Source: Phycisphaerales bacterium (lineage in GTDB: Bacteria > Planctomycetota > Phycisphaerae > Phycisphaerales > UBA1924). From it: a DNA stretch of 12,841 nucleotides. Shown here one piece after another: positions 1 through 7,230 of this stretch. The notes beneath the pieces are model-generated. The model was not told the DNA's origin and did not search any database. It worked only from the letters and a program-made list of their open reading frames with translations. The stretch is from positions 1 through 12,841 of the forward strand of contig JARGNC010000059.1 in the NCBI GenBank assembly GCA_029212425.1, given 5' to 3'. The first letter of the stretch is position 1. Each line of letters opens with the position of its first letter. Both the position numbers and the translations under genes were made by a program.

Positions 1-399
1 CCCCACCAAGCGATGAAAGAGATCGCTGAGGTCCTCGACATCGCGCCATCGGAAGTTCTCGACACCGTCACCTTCTACGAAGAATACTGGGAGCACAACA
101 AGGGCGAGAACCTCATCTCCGTCTGCCGCTCCATCGCGTGCGAGTTCTGCAGCGCGACCGATTGCACCGAAGCGATCAAGTCCAAGCTCGGGATCGATGT
201 TGGTCAGACAACCCCAGACAACAAGTTCACGCTCGTCGAGCTCGAATGCATCGGTTCGTGCGGCACAGCCCCCGCAGCGCTCATCAACGAGGACCTCCAC
301 GAGAACCTCACCCCTGAGCGCACCGTCGAACTCATCGAGCAGGTCCAGAACGGCACCTACAAATCCGCAGGCACAGGCGCGGTCAAAGAAGACCTCTAA
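1..399 (+). CDS. nuoE: NADH-quinone oxidoreductase subunit E (partial, 5' end outside window)
   Basis: Peripheral-arm subunit of respiratory complex I (24 kDa type). It carries the N1a [2Fe-2S] cluster beside the FMN subunit NuoF. The reading frame is open from base 1, and the first methionine (base 13) lies inside the conserved helical region that leads to the TVTFYEEYW segment. The true start therefore lies off the left edge and roughly 30-40 residues are missing. Counting from that methionine, the cluster ligands are C38 and C43 (C-x4-C) and C79 and C83 (CIGSC, C-x3-C), the standard thioredoxin-fold ferredoxin pattern; GQTTPDNKFTL and the LTPE motif follow as in known NuoE. The gene ends 13 bases from the stop of the convergent tag gene. 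Its usual partner nuoF is nearly 2 kb away, beyond three unrelated genes. A role in another NADH-linked complex is possible, but complex I is the simplest reading. Confidence 0.93.
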   Translation, partial: PHQAMKEIAEVLDIAPSEVLDTVTFYEEYWEHNKGENLISVCRSIACEFCSATDCTEAIKSKLGIDVGQTTPDNKFTLVELECIGSCGTAPAALINEDLHENLTPERTVELIEQVQNGTYKSAGTGAVKEDL

Positions 400-412
400 G
401 GAAAGCCAACCT

Positions 413-1003
413 TTATTTCAGTTTCGCGCACGCCTGATGCATCGGGCAGTTTGTCGCGTGGTCGTTGACCATGCCGCACGCTTGCATCATCGCGTAGATG
501 ACGGTTGGTCCGACGAACCGGAACCCGTGTTTCTTGAGGTCCTTCGAGATGTGCTTGCTCAGCTCGGTCTGAGCCGGGAGATCCTTGAGTGATTTGAAGT
601 TGTTCACGATCGGCGTGTCGTCCACATGCGACCACATGAGTTCGCTGAAGGTGGTGTCTTGTTTGTAGAGTTCAAGCACCGCTTTCGCGTTGTTGACGGT
701 GGATTCGATCTTGAGTCGATTGCGGACGATGGACGGATCGAGCATGAGCCGTTCGATATCGTCTTGCGTGAACTTCGCGACCTTCTTGGGATCGAACTTC
801 TTGAAAAGCTTGCGATACCCATCTCGCTTGTTGAGGATCGTGGACCAGCTCAGCCCCGCCTGCGCCCCTTCGAGCGTGAGCATCTCGAACAAATGGTGCT
901 CATCACGATTGGGAACGCCCCATTCTTCATCGTGGTACACGATCTCGGAATCGGTTCGCGCCCACGCGCAGCGGGATGGGGTCTTGTCGATCTTGGTGGT
1001 CAT
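413..1003 (-). CDS. tag: DNA-3-methyladenine glycosylase I
   Basis: Base-excision repair enzyme that removes 3-methyladenine from alkylated DNA (helix-hairpin-helix superfamily, cytoplasmic). It has 196 residues, close to the E. coli Tag length. Compared with that enzyme, the zinc-snap ligands appear as C12, H24, H182 and C186. The base-binding pocket residues appear as Y23, E45 and W53, within the YHDEEWGVP and LEGAQAGLSW motifs. The late motifs KKHGFRFVGPT and MQACGMVNDH are also intact, so an active enzyme is expected. The ATG at 1003 lies 18 bases from the start of a divergent small gene and has no visible Shine-Dalgarno sequence, so the transcript may be nearly leaderless. The 3' end converges on nuoE. 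There is no sign of an adaptive-response operon (no ada or alkB in the window). Confidence 0.95.
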   Translation of the reverse strand: MTTKIDKTPSRCAWARTDSEIVYHDEEWGVPNRDEHHLFEMLTLEGAQAGLSWSTILNKRDGYRKLFKKFDPKKVAKFTQDDIERLMLDPSIVRNRLKIESTVNNAKAVLELYKQDTTFSELMWSHVDDTPIVNNFKSLKDLPAQTELSKHISKDLKKHGFRFVGPTVIYAMMQACGMVNDHATNCPMHQACAKLK

Positions 1004-1021
1004 GGTGTTCTAGAATAGAGC
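1004..1021. promoter_or_regulatory. Compact divergent promoter between tag and the 69-residue gene
   Basis: These 18 bases separate two start codons facing away from each other. They contain the perfect palindrome TTCTAGAA (1008-1015). Its right half gives TAGAAT (1011-1016), a good -10 hexamer for the rightward gene, with a start point expected at or near the GTG at 1022. On the other strand TATTCT (1017-1012) or TAGAAC (1012-1007) could serve tag. No matching -35 hexamer with normal spacing is obvious, and neither gene has a Shine-Dalgarno sequence, so leaderless transcripts are plausible. The same TAGAAT hexamer occurs upstream of nuoF. Promoter function is inferred from sequence only. Confidence 0.4.
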
Positions 1022-1231
1022 GTGAAGAACGATAAGGACATCCCGATCTCACGAGCCGTCGGCCGATTCTTCGGTCACCTCTGGCATTCGACGACCAAGC
1101 CCGTTGATACCAAGAAAGAGACCACAACCGTCTCCAAATCCACCCAGGAATCCCAAGGTGAAATCAACGGCCAGAAGGTCACTCTTCGCAAAACCACAAT
1201 CGAAGAAGTCGAGTTCCGCAACGATCAGTGA
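1022..1231 (+). CDS. Small hypothetical protein, 69 residues
   Basis: I do not recognise the family. The start is GTG. The protein begins with a basic amphipathic stretch containing RAVGRFFGHLW (residues 11-21). A Thr/Lys-rich linker (24-45) follows, then a polar C-terminal part INGQKVTLRKTTIEEVEFR (about 49-66) that looks like a beta hairpin with charged edges. No signal peptide or membrane segment is visible. The reading is supported by the tight fit between the divergent tag start and the convergent SDR stop (14-base gap), by a -10-like TAGAAT ending 6 bases before the GTG, and by a composition unlike a random frame. The codon choice resembles its neighbours. No Shine-Dalgarno sequence is visible, so a leaderless mRNA is likely if the gene is real. 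Confidence 0.6.
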   Translation: MKNDKDIPISRAVGRFFGHLWHSTTKPVDTKKETTTVSKSTQESQGEINGQKVTLRKTTIEEVEFRNDQ

Positions 1232-1245
1232 AGTCGTTTCAGAAT

Positions 1246-2250
1246 CTAGAGCGATCCCACCAACTCCTTCATCCGATCTACAGAGATCCCCGCTTTGAGC
1301 TGAGGCAGTCCACGCTCCACATCCCATTGACGGACCGCAAGCATCGTTTCTTCGAGCGGACGCAGGGTCAATCCCTTGTCGATCGCACGCTGTGAAGAAA
1401 TTCGATACATGAACTGACCCTCTTCCGGCGCGTAGGTCGGGATGTCCACCCAAGGTTTGAGTTCCAGCGATTCCATCTTGGATTCATCAAGCTCGATCAG
1501 TCTGGTCTTGGATCCCATCGCGGCGTGCGTGCGTGTGATGAAGTCATGCAAACCCAAGCCCACCTCAGGACCGACCGCGTTGTAGATCCCGGAAATCTGA
1601 TTCTCAATACAGCGGAGGAAGAACGCCGCGAGATCGCGCGAGTCGATAAAACCCGCAAGCCCGCTCGGCGGACTCGGAATGATCATCGCATCAAGCTCTC
1701 CCATCATCCGTGTCCACCAGGTGACCCGATCCGTCGGATCGTTCGGACCTGCGATGACGGTGGGGCGGACGATGCAGTGGTTCTCGGGATACCACGACCG
1801 GACGACTTGTTCGCAGAGGACTTTGAGCCCGCCATAGGTTTCGCCGTTCACTTCTTCGACGCTCTTGTCTTCAAGATCGATCTTCTTGGAGTCCTCGTCC
1901 GGGGTTTCATCGCCGCTGTCTTTGTCGTAGACGCTGATGGTCGAGGTGAACACATACAGGTCGCATACATCTTTGAGCATCTCGCAGCTTGCCTGCATCA
2001 CGCGAGGCACATACCCGCACATGTCCACAACCGCGTCGAACCGTTCTCCCGCATCGATCAGTTTCTGGATCTCTCCAAGCCCAGCCCCCTTCTCCGGATC
2101 ACGATCCCCGACCAATCTTCGGACACTCGATGGGAGTCCAGGGTTCTGCGGGGATCGGTGCAGGAGGGTGATCTGGTGGTTTGCTTGGGTCGCTTGTTCG
2201 ACAAACGCCCTGCCGCTGAACTGTGTGCCGCCGAGTACGAGGATATTCAT
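1246..2250 (-). CDS. NAD(P)-dependent epimerase/dehydratase-like SDR protein
   Basis: Extended or atypical short-chain dehydrogenase/reductase, 334 residues with the start used here. The Rossmann nucleotide-binding motif is GGTQFSG (7-13) directly after the first beta strand. An acidic DMCGYV turn lies near 76-81, a TSTISVYD strand (102-109) supplies the Ser/Thr position, and the catalytic pair is Y139 and K143 in YGGLK. The arrangement resembles the CSP41-like/NAD-dependent epimerase branch; the substrate cannot be told. The frame stays open to 2301, but I chose the ATG at 2250 because MNILVLGG begins exactly at the family's first strand and the preceding 17 residues look unlike protein. A weak AGG lies just before this ATG. 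The gene is divergent from nuoF (97-base gap) and convergent with the small gene at its 3' end. Confidence 0.85.
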   Translation of the reverse strand: MNILVLGGTQFSGRAFVEQATQANHQITLLHRSPQNPGLPSSVRRLVGDRDPEKGAGLGEIQKLIDAGERFDAVVDMCGYVPRVMQASCEMLKDVCDLYVFTSTISVYDKDSGDETPDEDSKKIDLEDKSVEEVNGETYGGLKVLCEQVVRSWYPENHCIVRPTVIAGPNDPTDRVTWWTRMMGELDAMIIPSPPSGLAGFIDSRDLAAFFLRCIENQISGIYNAVGPEVGLGLHDFITRTHAAMGSKTRLIELDESKMESLELKPWVDIPTYAPEEGQFMYRISSQRAIDKGLTLRPLEETMLAVRQWDVERGLPQLKAGISVDRMKELVGSL

Positions 2251-2305
2251 GCCTGAGCATACCGCTCCAGACCCCTCCTGATGCACAATTGGGCGGTTCA
2301 TCGGC

Positions 2306-2340
2306 TAGAATCGGGGCAGTTGCCGTCAAATCAGTTGGAG
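2306..2340 (+). promoter_or_regulatory. nuoF -10 element and ribosome binding site
   Basis: TAGAAT at 2306-2311 matches a bacterial -10 hexamer and repeats the one found before the 69-residue gene. No good -35 is seen; TGCACA at 2282-2287 has an 18-base spacer but matches poorly. GGAG at 2337-2340 is a clear Shine-Dalgarno sequence 7 bases before the nuoF ATG and supports that start. The 97-base region is shared with the divergent SDR gene. nuoF therefore appears to have its own promoter rather than being read through from nuoE. Confidence 0.45.
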
Positions 2341-2347
2341 CCGATCA

Positions 2348-3742
2348 ATGCCGAAGAAAGCATGGGACAACACACTCTCCGAGCACATCCTGCTCAAGCG
2401 CATCCCGACCGCCCCGTTCGGGCACATCCGCGATCGTCATGTCGTCGGATACGACGAGTATGTCAAAACCGGCGGCTACGAGGGACTCCGCAAAGCGCTC
2501 TCCATGAAACCCTCCGAGGTCACCTCGGAAGTCAAAGACTCCGTCCTCAGAGGACGCGGCGGCGCAGGATTCCCTTGCGGACTCAAATGGACCTTCCTCC
2601 CAGAACCAGACGGCGGCGAACGCTACCTCGCAATCAATGCGGATGAATCCGAACCAGGCACCTTCAAAGACCGACTCCTGATGGACTTCGATCCTCACGG
2701 CATGCTCGAAGGCATCGCGATCTGCATGTACGCTTGCCGACTCACCAAAGCGTACATCTTCATCCGTGGCGAATACCACCACCAAGCAAAGGTCCTCGAG
2801 AACGCCATCAAAGAGGCGTACGACAACGGCATCTTCGGCGACAAAGGCCTCATCAACCAGAGCGGCAACAGTTCAGGCGATCCATTCGTCGCGGATTGCT
2901 ATGTCCACCGCGGCGCAGGCGCGTATATCTGCGGCGAAGAAACCGCGCTCCTCGAAGGGCTCGAAGGCAAACGAGGATGGCCTCGCATCAAACCTCCGTT
3001 CCCAGCGATCAAGGGCCTCTTTGGTCGTCCGACGATCATCAACAATGTCGAGACTCTGGCGCACCTGCCTTGGATCATGACCGAGGGCGCAAAGGCATTC
3101 TGCGAACTGGGTGTCGAATCCAGTATCGGCGGCCCACCTTCCTACGGCACCAAGCTGATGGGCGTTTCCGGACATGTCGAGAAGCCCGGTTGCTACGAGC
3201 TCGAGCTCGGTGTCCCGCTCCGCACACTCATCGAAGACTACTGCGGCGGTATCCGAGGCGGCAAGAAATACAAAGCCGCGATCCCCGGCGGCGTGTCCAT
3301 GGGCATCCTCGGGACTGACCAATACGACGCGTGCATGGACTTCGACATCGGTCGTCAGCACAATGTGCTCGGACTGGGAACTTCAGGTCCAACCGTGTTC
3401 GACGAGGACACCTGCATGGTCTCGGTAGCGCGCAACATCACGCGATTCTTTAAGCATGAATCATGCGGACAGTGCACCCCTTGCCGTGAGGGTTCGGGCT
3501 GGTTGTACCAGATCATGTCCCGGATCGAGTCTGGAGATGCGAAATCCAAAGACCTCGATCTCGCGCGTGAAATCGCTGGATCTATGGGATCTATGCCGGG
3601 AACCACCATCTGCGGCCTCGCGGATGGCAACAGCTGGGCGGTCCGCACGATCATGGAAAAATTCCCAGCAGAGTTTGAAAATAAGGTGCAGCGGACCTTC
3701 GTTCCCGTCACGCTTGATATGAGCGAACTGTCCGCAACCTAA
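2348..3742 (+). CDS. nuoF: NADH-quinone oxidoreductase subunit F
   Basis: Catalytic entry subunit of complex I: it binds NADH and FMN and carries the N3 [4Fe-4S] cluster. It has 464 residues, normal for NuoF, with no fused NuoE-like or ferredoxin domain, which argues against HoxF or hydrogenase-type flavoproteins. The glycine-rich nucleotide site is RGRGGAGFP at 68-76; the next residue is Cys (77) where Thr is usual. NADESEPGT is at 97-105 and GAYICGEETALLE at 191-203. Cluster ligands are C373, C376 and C379 (CGQCTPC) and C422. A good ribosome binding site (GGAG, 7-base gap) fixes the start. Neither nuoE nor nuoG is adjacent: the next gene is a histidine kinase after a 138-base gap. The subunit would still need to join NuoE and NuoG encoded elsewhere. 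Confidence 0.95.
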   Translation: MPKKAWDNTLSEHILLKRIPTAPFGHIRDRHVVGYDEYVKTGGYEGLRKALSMKPSEVTSEVKDSVLRGRGGAGFPCGLKWTFLPEPDGGERYLAINADESEPGTFKDRLLMDFDPHGMLEGIAICMYACRLTKAYIFIRGEYHHQAKVLENAIKEAYDNGIFGDKGLINQSGNSSGDPFVADCYVHRGAGAYICGEETALLEGLEGKRGWPRIKPPFPAIKGLFGRPTIINNVETLAHLPWIMTEGAKAFCELGVESSIGGPPSYGTKLMGVSGHVEKPGCYELELGVPLRTLIEDYCGGIRGGKKYKAAIPGGVSMGILGTDQYDACMDFDIGRQHNVLGLGTSGPTVFDEDTCMVSVARNITRFFKHESCGQCTPCREGSGWLYQIMSRIESGDAKSKDLDLAREIAGSMGSMPGTTICGLADGNSWAVRTIMEKFPAEFENKVQRTFVPVTLDMSELSAT

Positions 3743-3880
3743 TCGCGCACAGAGTTCAAAAAAATCGGAATCATCACGGTTTTCGCTCGTTGACCGACGG
3801 CAATGTTTTTCGATTAGGTAGACCCACCCAATATTATAAGATTCGGTTTTGTTGATTCTTTTTTCTAGACCAGCTTTCCA
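3743..3880 (+). promoter_or_regulatory. Intergenic region between nuoF and the histidine kinase
   Basis: This 138-base gap is AT-rich compared with its surroundings. A weak hairpin, CGTTG (3788-3792) pairing with CAATG (3801-3805, one G-U pair), is followed by five T residues (3806-3810). It could be a poor terminator for nuoF. An AT-rich box, TATTATAAG (3832-3840), is the best -10 candidate for the kinase, although no convincing -35 is seen at normal spacing. No Shine-Dalgarno sequence precedes the kinase GTG. I see no RNA gene here. Confidence 0.3.
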
Positions 3881-5776
3881 GTGTGGTCGAAAAAAAGCAC
3901 TGTGAAACCGTTTATTCGTCGATTCTGGTTGCCCCTGATCTTTGTGTGCTTATGCGTGCTCAGTGTCTATGGCATCGCTTCGATCTCGAATGGAAAGTCA
4001 GATTCAGCTTCCGGCCCGCTGTCATTTCTCTGGGGGAATGATGCACAGTGCATCGTTGAGCACGAACATTCATCTCACACAGGTTACGCATTCGTCGATT
4101 TCTTCACCGGCGACGGCGGGTATGTCGCACGCACGCACTGCATGACCAGTCAAGAAGGCGACACCGATTGGGTCTGGGTCTGGTTCCTCGTCGCGTTCAA
4201 CCTCCTCGTGATCGGTGGCTACCTGAAGATCTTTGTCTTCTGGCGCAAAGCGTATCTCCAAGAAGAACCTGAAGACCGCAACACCAAACTCATGGATCTT
4301 GCGTGGATCTTCATGTTCTGTGCGATCTGTGGCTATGTGTCCTCGATCGTGCTGTTTGTTTGGCCCGCGTATCGCTTGCTCGCGTTGATGCTGCTCCCAC
4401 TCGCGTACTTCACATGGAAGTTCGCAGCGAACCTTGATGAGTTCAAACTCTCGCTGAGCGCCAAACGATTGGCACGACAACTCAATGAATCGATCCATCG
4501 CGAGAAACAGGAACTCGAGCAGCAGGTTGCTGTCGCGACTTCAGACCTGCTGATCGCGAAAGAACACGCGGAGCACGCGAACAGAGCGAAGACCGAGTTT
4601 CTCGCGCGGATGAGCCACGAGATCCGCACGCCGTTGACGGCGATCATTGGGTATTCAGAAATCGCGCTCGATGAGGAATCAGATCAGAATACCAAAGCAC
4701 GATCGATGCAGACCGTTTGCCAGAACTCGGTCCACCTGCTCAACCTCATCAACGACATCCTTGATGTTTCTCAGATCCAAACAGGTGAAATCAAATACGA
4801 GAAGATCCCTTGTTCGATCAACGAAATCCTGTCAGAAGTCATCGAGATGATGGATTTCAAAGCGAAAAAGAAGCATCTCGATTTGCACACCAAGATCGAG
4901 TCGGGGCTTCCCGATATGGTCGTGACCGATCCAACGCGGATCAAGCAGATGGTCACAAACCTGATCGGAAACGCGATCAAGTTTACCACTGCAGGTGAAA
5001 TCAGTATTGAAGTGAACGCGAGATCACTCGGCTCCGCACCTGTTGGACAAGGATCGGAAGCAAAGGAACAGTTCGAAATCCTGATCGCGGTCCAAGACAC
5101 CGGAATCGGGATCAACAAAGAACACCTCGAATCCGTCTTTGATTCGTTCACACAAGAAAGACCATCAACCAAGCGTGTCTACGGCGGAACAGGTCTCGGG
5201 TTGACCATCTCTCGTCAGATCGCACGAGACCTCGGTGGGGATCTTGCAGTGGAATCACAACGAGGGGTCGGTTCTCGATTCACCTGTACTTTCCTGGTTG
5301 CAGATGCCGAGGGTCTTCAGACAGATGAAACCTCAGAGGTGCCACAACAACCAGCACCAATATTGAATCTCGCTTCTCACCGGTTCTTGCTTGTCGAAGA
5401 TGGGATGGATAATCGCCGTCTTGTCCAGCATCACTTCAGAAGACGCGGACTCTCGATTGAAACAGTGGAAGATGGTTATTTGGGATTCGAAGCAGTTATG
5501 TATGCGAAGGCACACAGTTTGGACTACTCCATCATCTTCATGGATATCTCGATGCCAAACATGGACGGCATCGAATGTACACGCCGACTCCGAGAAGCAG
5601 GGGTGACCACACCGATTGTTATGCTCACTGCACATACGCTGCAAGCGGAAAAAGATCGTTGCTTTATCGCTGGAGCGACCGCGTATGTCAACAAGCCGAT
5701 TGACTTTCCAAAGCTCTTCGAGCTTGCTTCGTCGCTCCTCAATGATGATCACCAAAACAACAATTTTGCCGCTTGA
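3881..5776 (+). CDS. Membrane-bound hybrid sensor histidine kinase with C-terminal receiver
   Basis: Two-component hybrid kinase, 631 residues. Helix 1 (about 15-35) is followed by an extracytoplasmic loop (36-96). Three more membrane helices follow (97-120, 139-161, 164-182), then a coiled coil (about 195-235). The HisKA box is SHEIRTPL with phospho-acceptor H246. The ATPase domain has N360 and N364 in the N box, the DTGIGI motif at 406-411 and GGTGLGL at 435-441. The receiver (about 500-620) has the acidic pair E506 and D507, the phospho-acceptor D555 and K605, so all catalytic residues are present. There is no Hpt or output domain, so a phosphotransfer partner must lie elsewhere. I do not recognise the sensor region; its outer loop holds C57, H61, H63, H66, H86 and C87. 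The start is GTG; GTG at 3902 (residue 8) is an alternative and neither has a Shine-Dalgarno sequence. The signal is unknown. Confidence 0.93.
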   Translation: MWSKKSTVKPFIRRFWLPLIFVCLCVLSVYGIASISNGKSDSASGPLSFLWGNDAQCIVEHEHSSHTGYAFVDFFTGDGGYVARTHCMTSQEGDTDWVWVWFLVAFNLLVIGGYLKIFVFWRKAYLQEEPEDRNTKLMDLAWIFMFCAICGYVSSIVLFVWPAYRLLALMLLPLAYFTWKFAANLDEFKLSLSAKRLARQLNESIHREKQELEQQVAVATSDLLIAKEHAEHANRAKTEFLARMSHEIRTPLTAIIGYSEIALDEESDQNTKARSMQTVCQNSVHLLNLINDILDVSQIQTGEIKYEKIPCSINEILSEVIEMMDFKAKKKHLDLHTKIESGLPDMVVTDPTRIKQMVTNLIGNAIKFTTAGEISIEVNARSLGSAPVGQGSEAKEQFEILIAVQDTGIGINKEHLESVFDSFTQERPSTKRVYGGTGLGLTISRQIARDLGGDLAVESQRGVGSRFTCTFLVADAEGLQTDETSEVPQQPAPILNLASHRFLLVEDGMDNRRLVQHHFRRRGLSIETVEDGYLGFEAVMYAKAHSLDYSIIFMDISMPNMDGIECTRRLREAGVTTPIVMLTAHTLQAEKDRCFIAGATAYVNKPIDFPKLFELASSLLNDDHQNNNFAA

Positions 5777-5881
5777 ACCGCGATTTCACCCGGTCGTTCC
5801 ACTTGCATTCAAATTGATGGAATATTGATCAAGCCCCGCGGTTGATGTGGGTATCTACTGCACCAATCACAGGAAACCATC
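5777..5881 (+). promoter_or_regulatory. Leader of the DoxX-like gene with ribosome binding site
   Basis: AGGA at 5871-5874 lies 7 bases before the ATG at 5882 and supports that start. TTGATC (5825-5830) and TATCTA (5852-5857) resemble -35 and -10 hexamers, but the 21-base spacer is too long for a standard sigma-70 promoter, so a promoter here is only tentative. No terminator hairpin for the kinase gene is visible, and some read-through from the kinase is possible. Confidence 0.35.
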
Positions 5882-6340
5882 ATGAATCAATCACTCCCAA
5901 AACCGCTCCTGATCACAAGCTGGATACTCCAGGTCATCGTCGCGTTTATCCTCGGCCAAACCCTCTTCTTCAAACTTACTGGCGCACCTGAAACCGTCGC
6001 GCTCTTCGAAGTCCTCGGCGCAGAGCCGATGGGACGCATCGCGACCGCGATCGCCGAGCTTGTCTGTGTGGTACTTCTGCTCGTTCCAAAGACCAGCGTC
6101 CTGGGCGCGATTGGTTCCGTAGGTGTCATCTCTGGAGCGATCATGGCGCACCTGACCAAGCTCGGCGTGTCGATTGATCCAGTTGCGCTCGGAAACGAAA
6201 ACCTCGCACCGCTCGAAGGCCCATCACTTTTCATCATGGCAGTCATCGTCTTCATCAGCAGCTTGGTCATCATCACCATCCGCAGAACCCAAATCCCGGT
6301 CATCGGTTCGAAGTTCACAAGCACCCAGCACGAGTCATAA
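5882..6340 (+). CDS. DoxX-like integral membrane protein
   Basis: A 152-residue inner-membrane protein with four predicted helices: about 10-30, 53-69, 72-92 and 112-131. The first helix ends in the FFKLTG segment (about 29-34), typical of the DoxX/DoxX-like superfamily, followed by a short amphipathic stretch in the 'ALFEVLG' style. Helix two (RIATAIAELVCVVLLLVP) also fits. The function of most DoxX relatives is not established; links to quinone-dependent redox or thiol stress have been proposed. A short polar tail (IRRTQ to HES) is probably cytoplasmic. The gene lies 105 bases after the kinase on the same strand and has its own ribosome binding site. It converges on the LTxxQ-protein gene. 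A functional tie to the kinase is possible but rests on position alone. Confidence 0.75.
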   Translation: MNQSLPKPLLITSWILQVIVAFILGQTLFFKLTGAPETVALFEVLGAEPMGRIATAIAELVCVVLLLVPKTSVLGAIGSVGVISGAIMAHLTKLGVSIDPVALGNENLAPLEGPSLFIMAVIVFISSLVIITIRRTQIPVIGSKFTSTQHES

Positions 6341-6371
6341 AAAACAAGCAGCGAGCGTTTCCGCCCGCTGC
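6338..6371 (-). terminator. Factor-independent terminator for the LTxxQ-protein gene
   Basis: GCAGCGAGCG (6348-6357) pairs with CGCCCGCTGC (6362-6371) across a 4-base loop. Read on the minus strand, the stem is 10 base pairs with one G-U wobble, the loop is GAAA (a stable tetraloop), and the run TTGTTTTTT (6347-6339) follows directly. On the plus strand the same position is an A-C mismatch and no T run follows, so the element is oriented leftward. It lies about 70 bases beyond the stop of the gene that ends at 6439 and also insulates the convergent DoxX-like gene. Confidence 0.85.
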
Positions 6372-6438
6372 CCGCCTGAAGGAATCAGGATGGTGTGGTT
6401 TGTGTGGATGACTGGATGAATCCAGTCAACGCAGGGAA

Positions 6439-7221
6439 TCAGTCATCAATGCTCGGCTCAGGAGCACGCTCAGGACGCTGCTTGCGTTCAGGTCGTTTCC
6501 GCTCGCCTTTCTTTGCAGCTTGATCTGAGCCCATTTCTTTCCGCTCCTTCGAGAGTGCTTGGTCGACGCGTTTCTCGCGTGCCTTCCGCATTTTCTCGAT
6601 GTTCCCTTTGACCGCGGATTGCTGGTCCTCGGAGAGCACGGCCCAGAGTTGCTTCTTCGCTTCTTGGTCCGATGGTGCTTTCGCCATCAGCTCGCCGAGC
6701 TTCTCGCGATTGCGCTGCTGTTCCGCCGGAGAAAGTTCAGGGCGCTGTGGACGATCCTCCGCAGTGCGTTCGCCGCGTTCCCCTTTCGCTTCTCCGCCTC
6801 GTTGGCCGCGTTCGCCTCTCTGAGCCTGTTCGCCCCGCTCAGCTCGTTGTGGACGCAGTGCATCGAGCTCTTCTTTGTGCTCTTGCATAAACGCACGCAT
6901 CTTCTTCTGGTGCGATTGGCTGATTTCTTTGATCGCTGATTGCTGTTCTTCAGTCAGCGCCAGCTCAGGATTGTCTTTCGCGGCTTTGTTCAACCCGCGA
7001 ACAGCGTTCACATATGACCGGAACGGCATGTCACCAGCCTTACGCGAAGCTTCCGCGGAGCCGGTCATCGAATCACCCGCGTCTGGTCCAGAAGTTTCAA
7101 CAACCTCAGGTCCACGCAAGAGGTCCGCGTCGTTGCTTTGTGGTTCAACAGCGGACGCGGTGCCCGCAAGCCCAGCGATCAACAGTGCCAAGCCGAACAG
7201 CTTTGTATTTGTAGTCTTCAT
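6439..7221 (-). CDS. Secreted LTxxQ-motif (Spy/CpxP-like) protein with RGE-rich linker
   Basis: Exported protein of 260 residues. A signal peptide spans residues 1-24 (basic MKTTNTK, hydrophobic core, cleavage probably after ASA). Two copies of the LTxxQ-type motif are seen: LTEEQ (89-93) and LSEDQ (196-200). Each is followed by a charged helix, as in periplasmic Spy/CpxP-like proteins that act as chaperones or stress sensors. Between them, residues 125-160 form a low-complexity linker rich in R, G, E and Q with repeated RGE units. The tail (237-252) is rich in K, R and P and ends acidic. I chose the ATG at 7221 because it begins the signal peptide and has GGGAGG upstream; the frame is open 24 codons further but that part looks non-coding. 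The gene stands alone, with its own terminator, and is divergent from mrp. The function is inferred from the motif only. Confidence 0.8.
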   Translation of the reverse strand: MKTTNTKLFGLALLIAGLAGTASAVEPQSNDADLLRGPEVVETSGPDAGDSMTGSAEASRKAGDMPFRSYVNAVRGLNKAAKDNPELALTEEQQSAIKEISQSHQKKMRAFMQEHKEELDALRPQRAERGEQAQRGERGQRGGEAKGERGERTAEDRPQRPELSPAEQQRNREKLGELMAKAPSDQEAKKQLWAVLSEDQQSAVKGNIEKMRKAREKRVDQALSKERKEMGSDQAAKKGERKRPERKQRPERAPEPSIDD

Positions 7222-7230
7222 AGGTTTCAA

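Noticed and set aside
1525..2256. 243-codon plus-strand open frame
   Set aside because: It is antisense to the SDR gene, which has a full set of family motifs.
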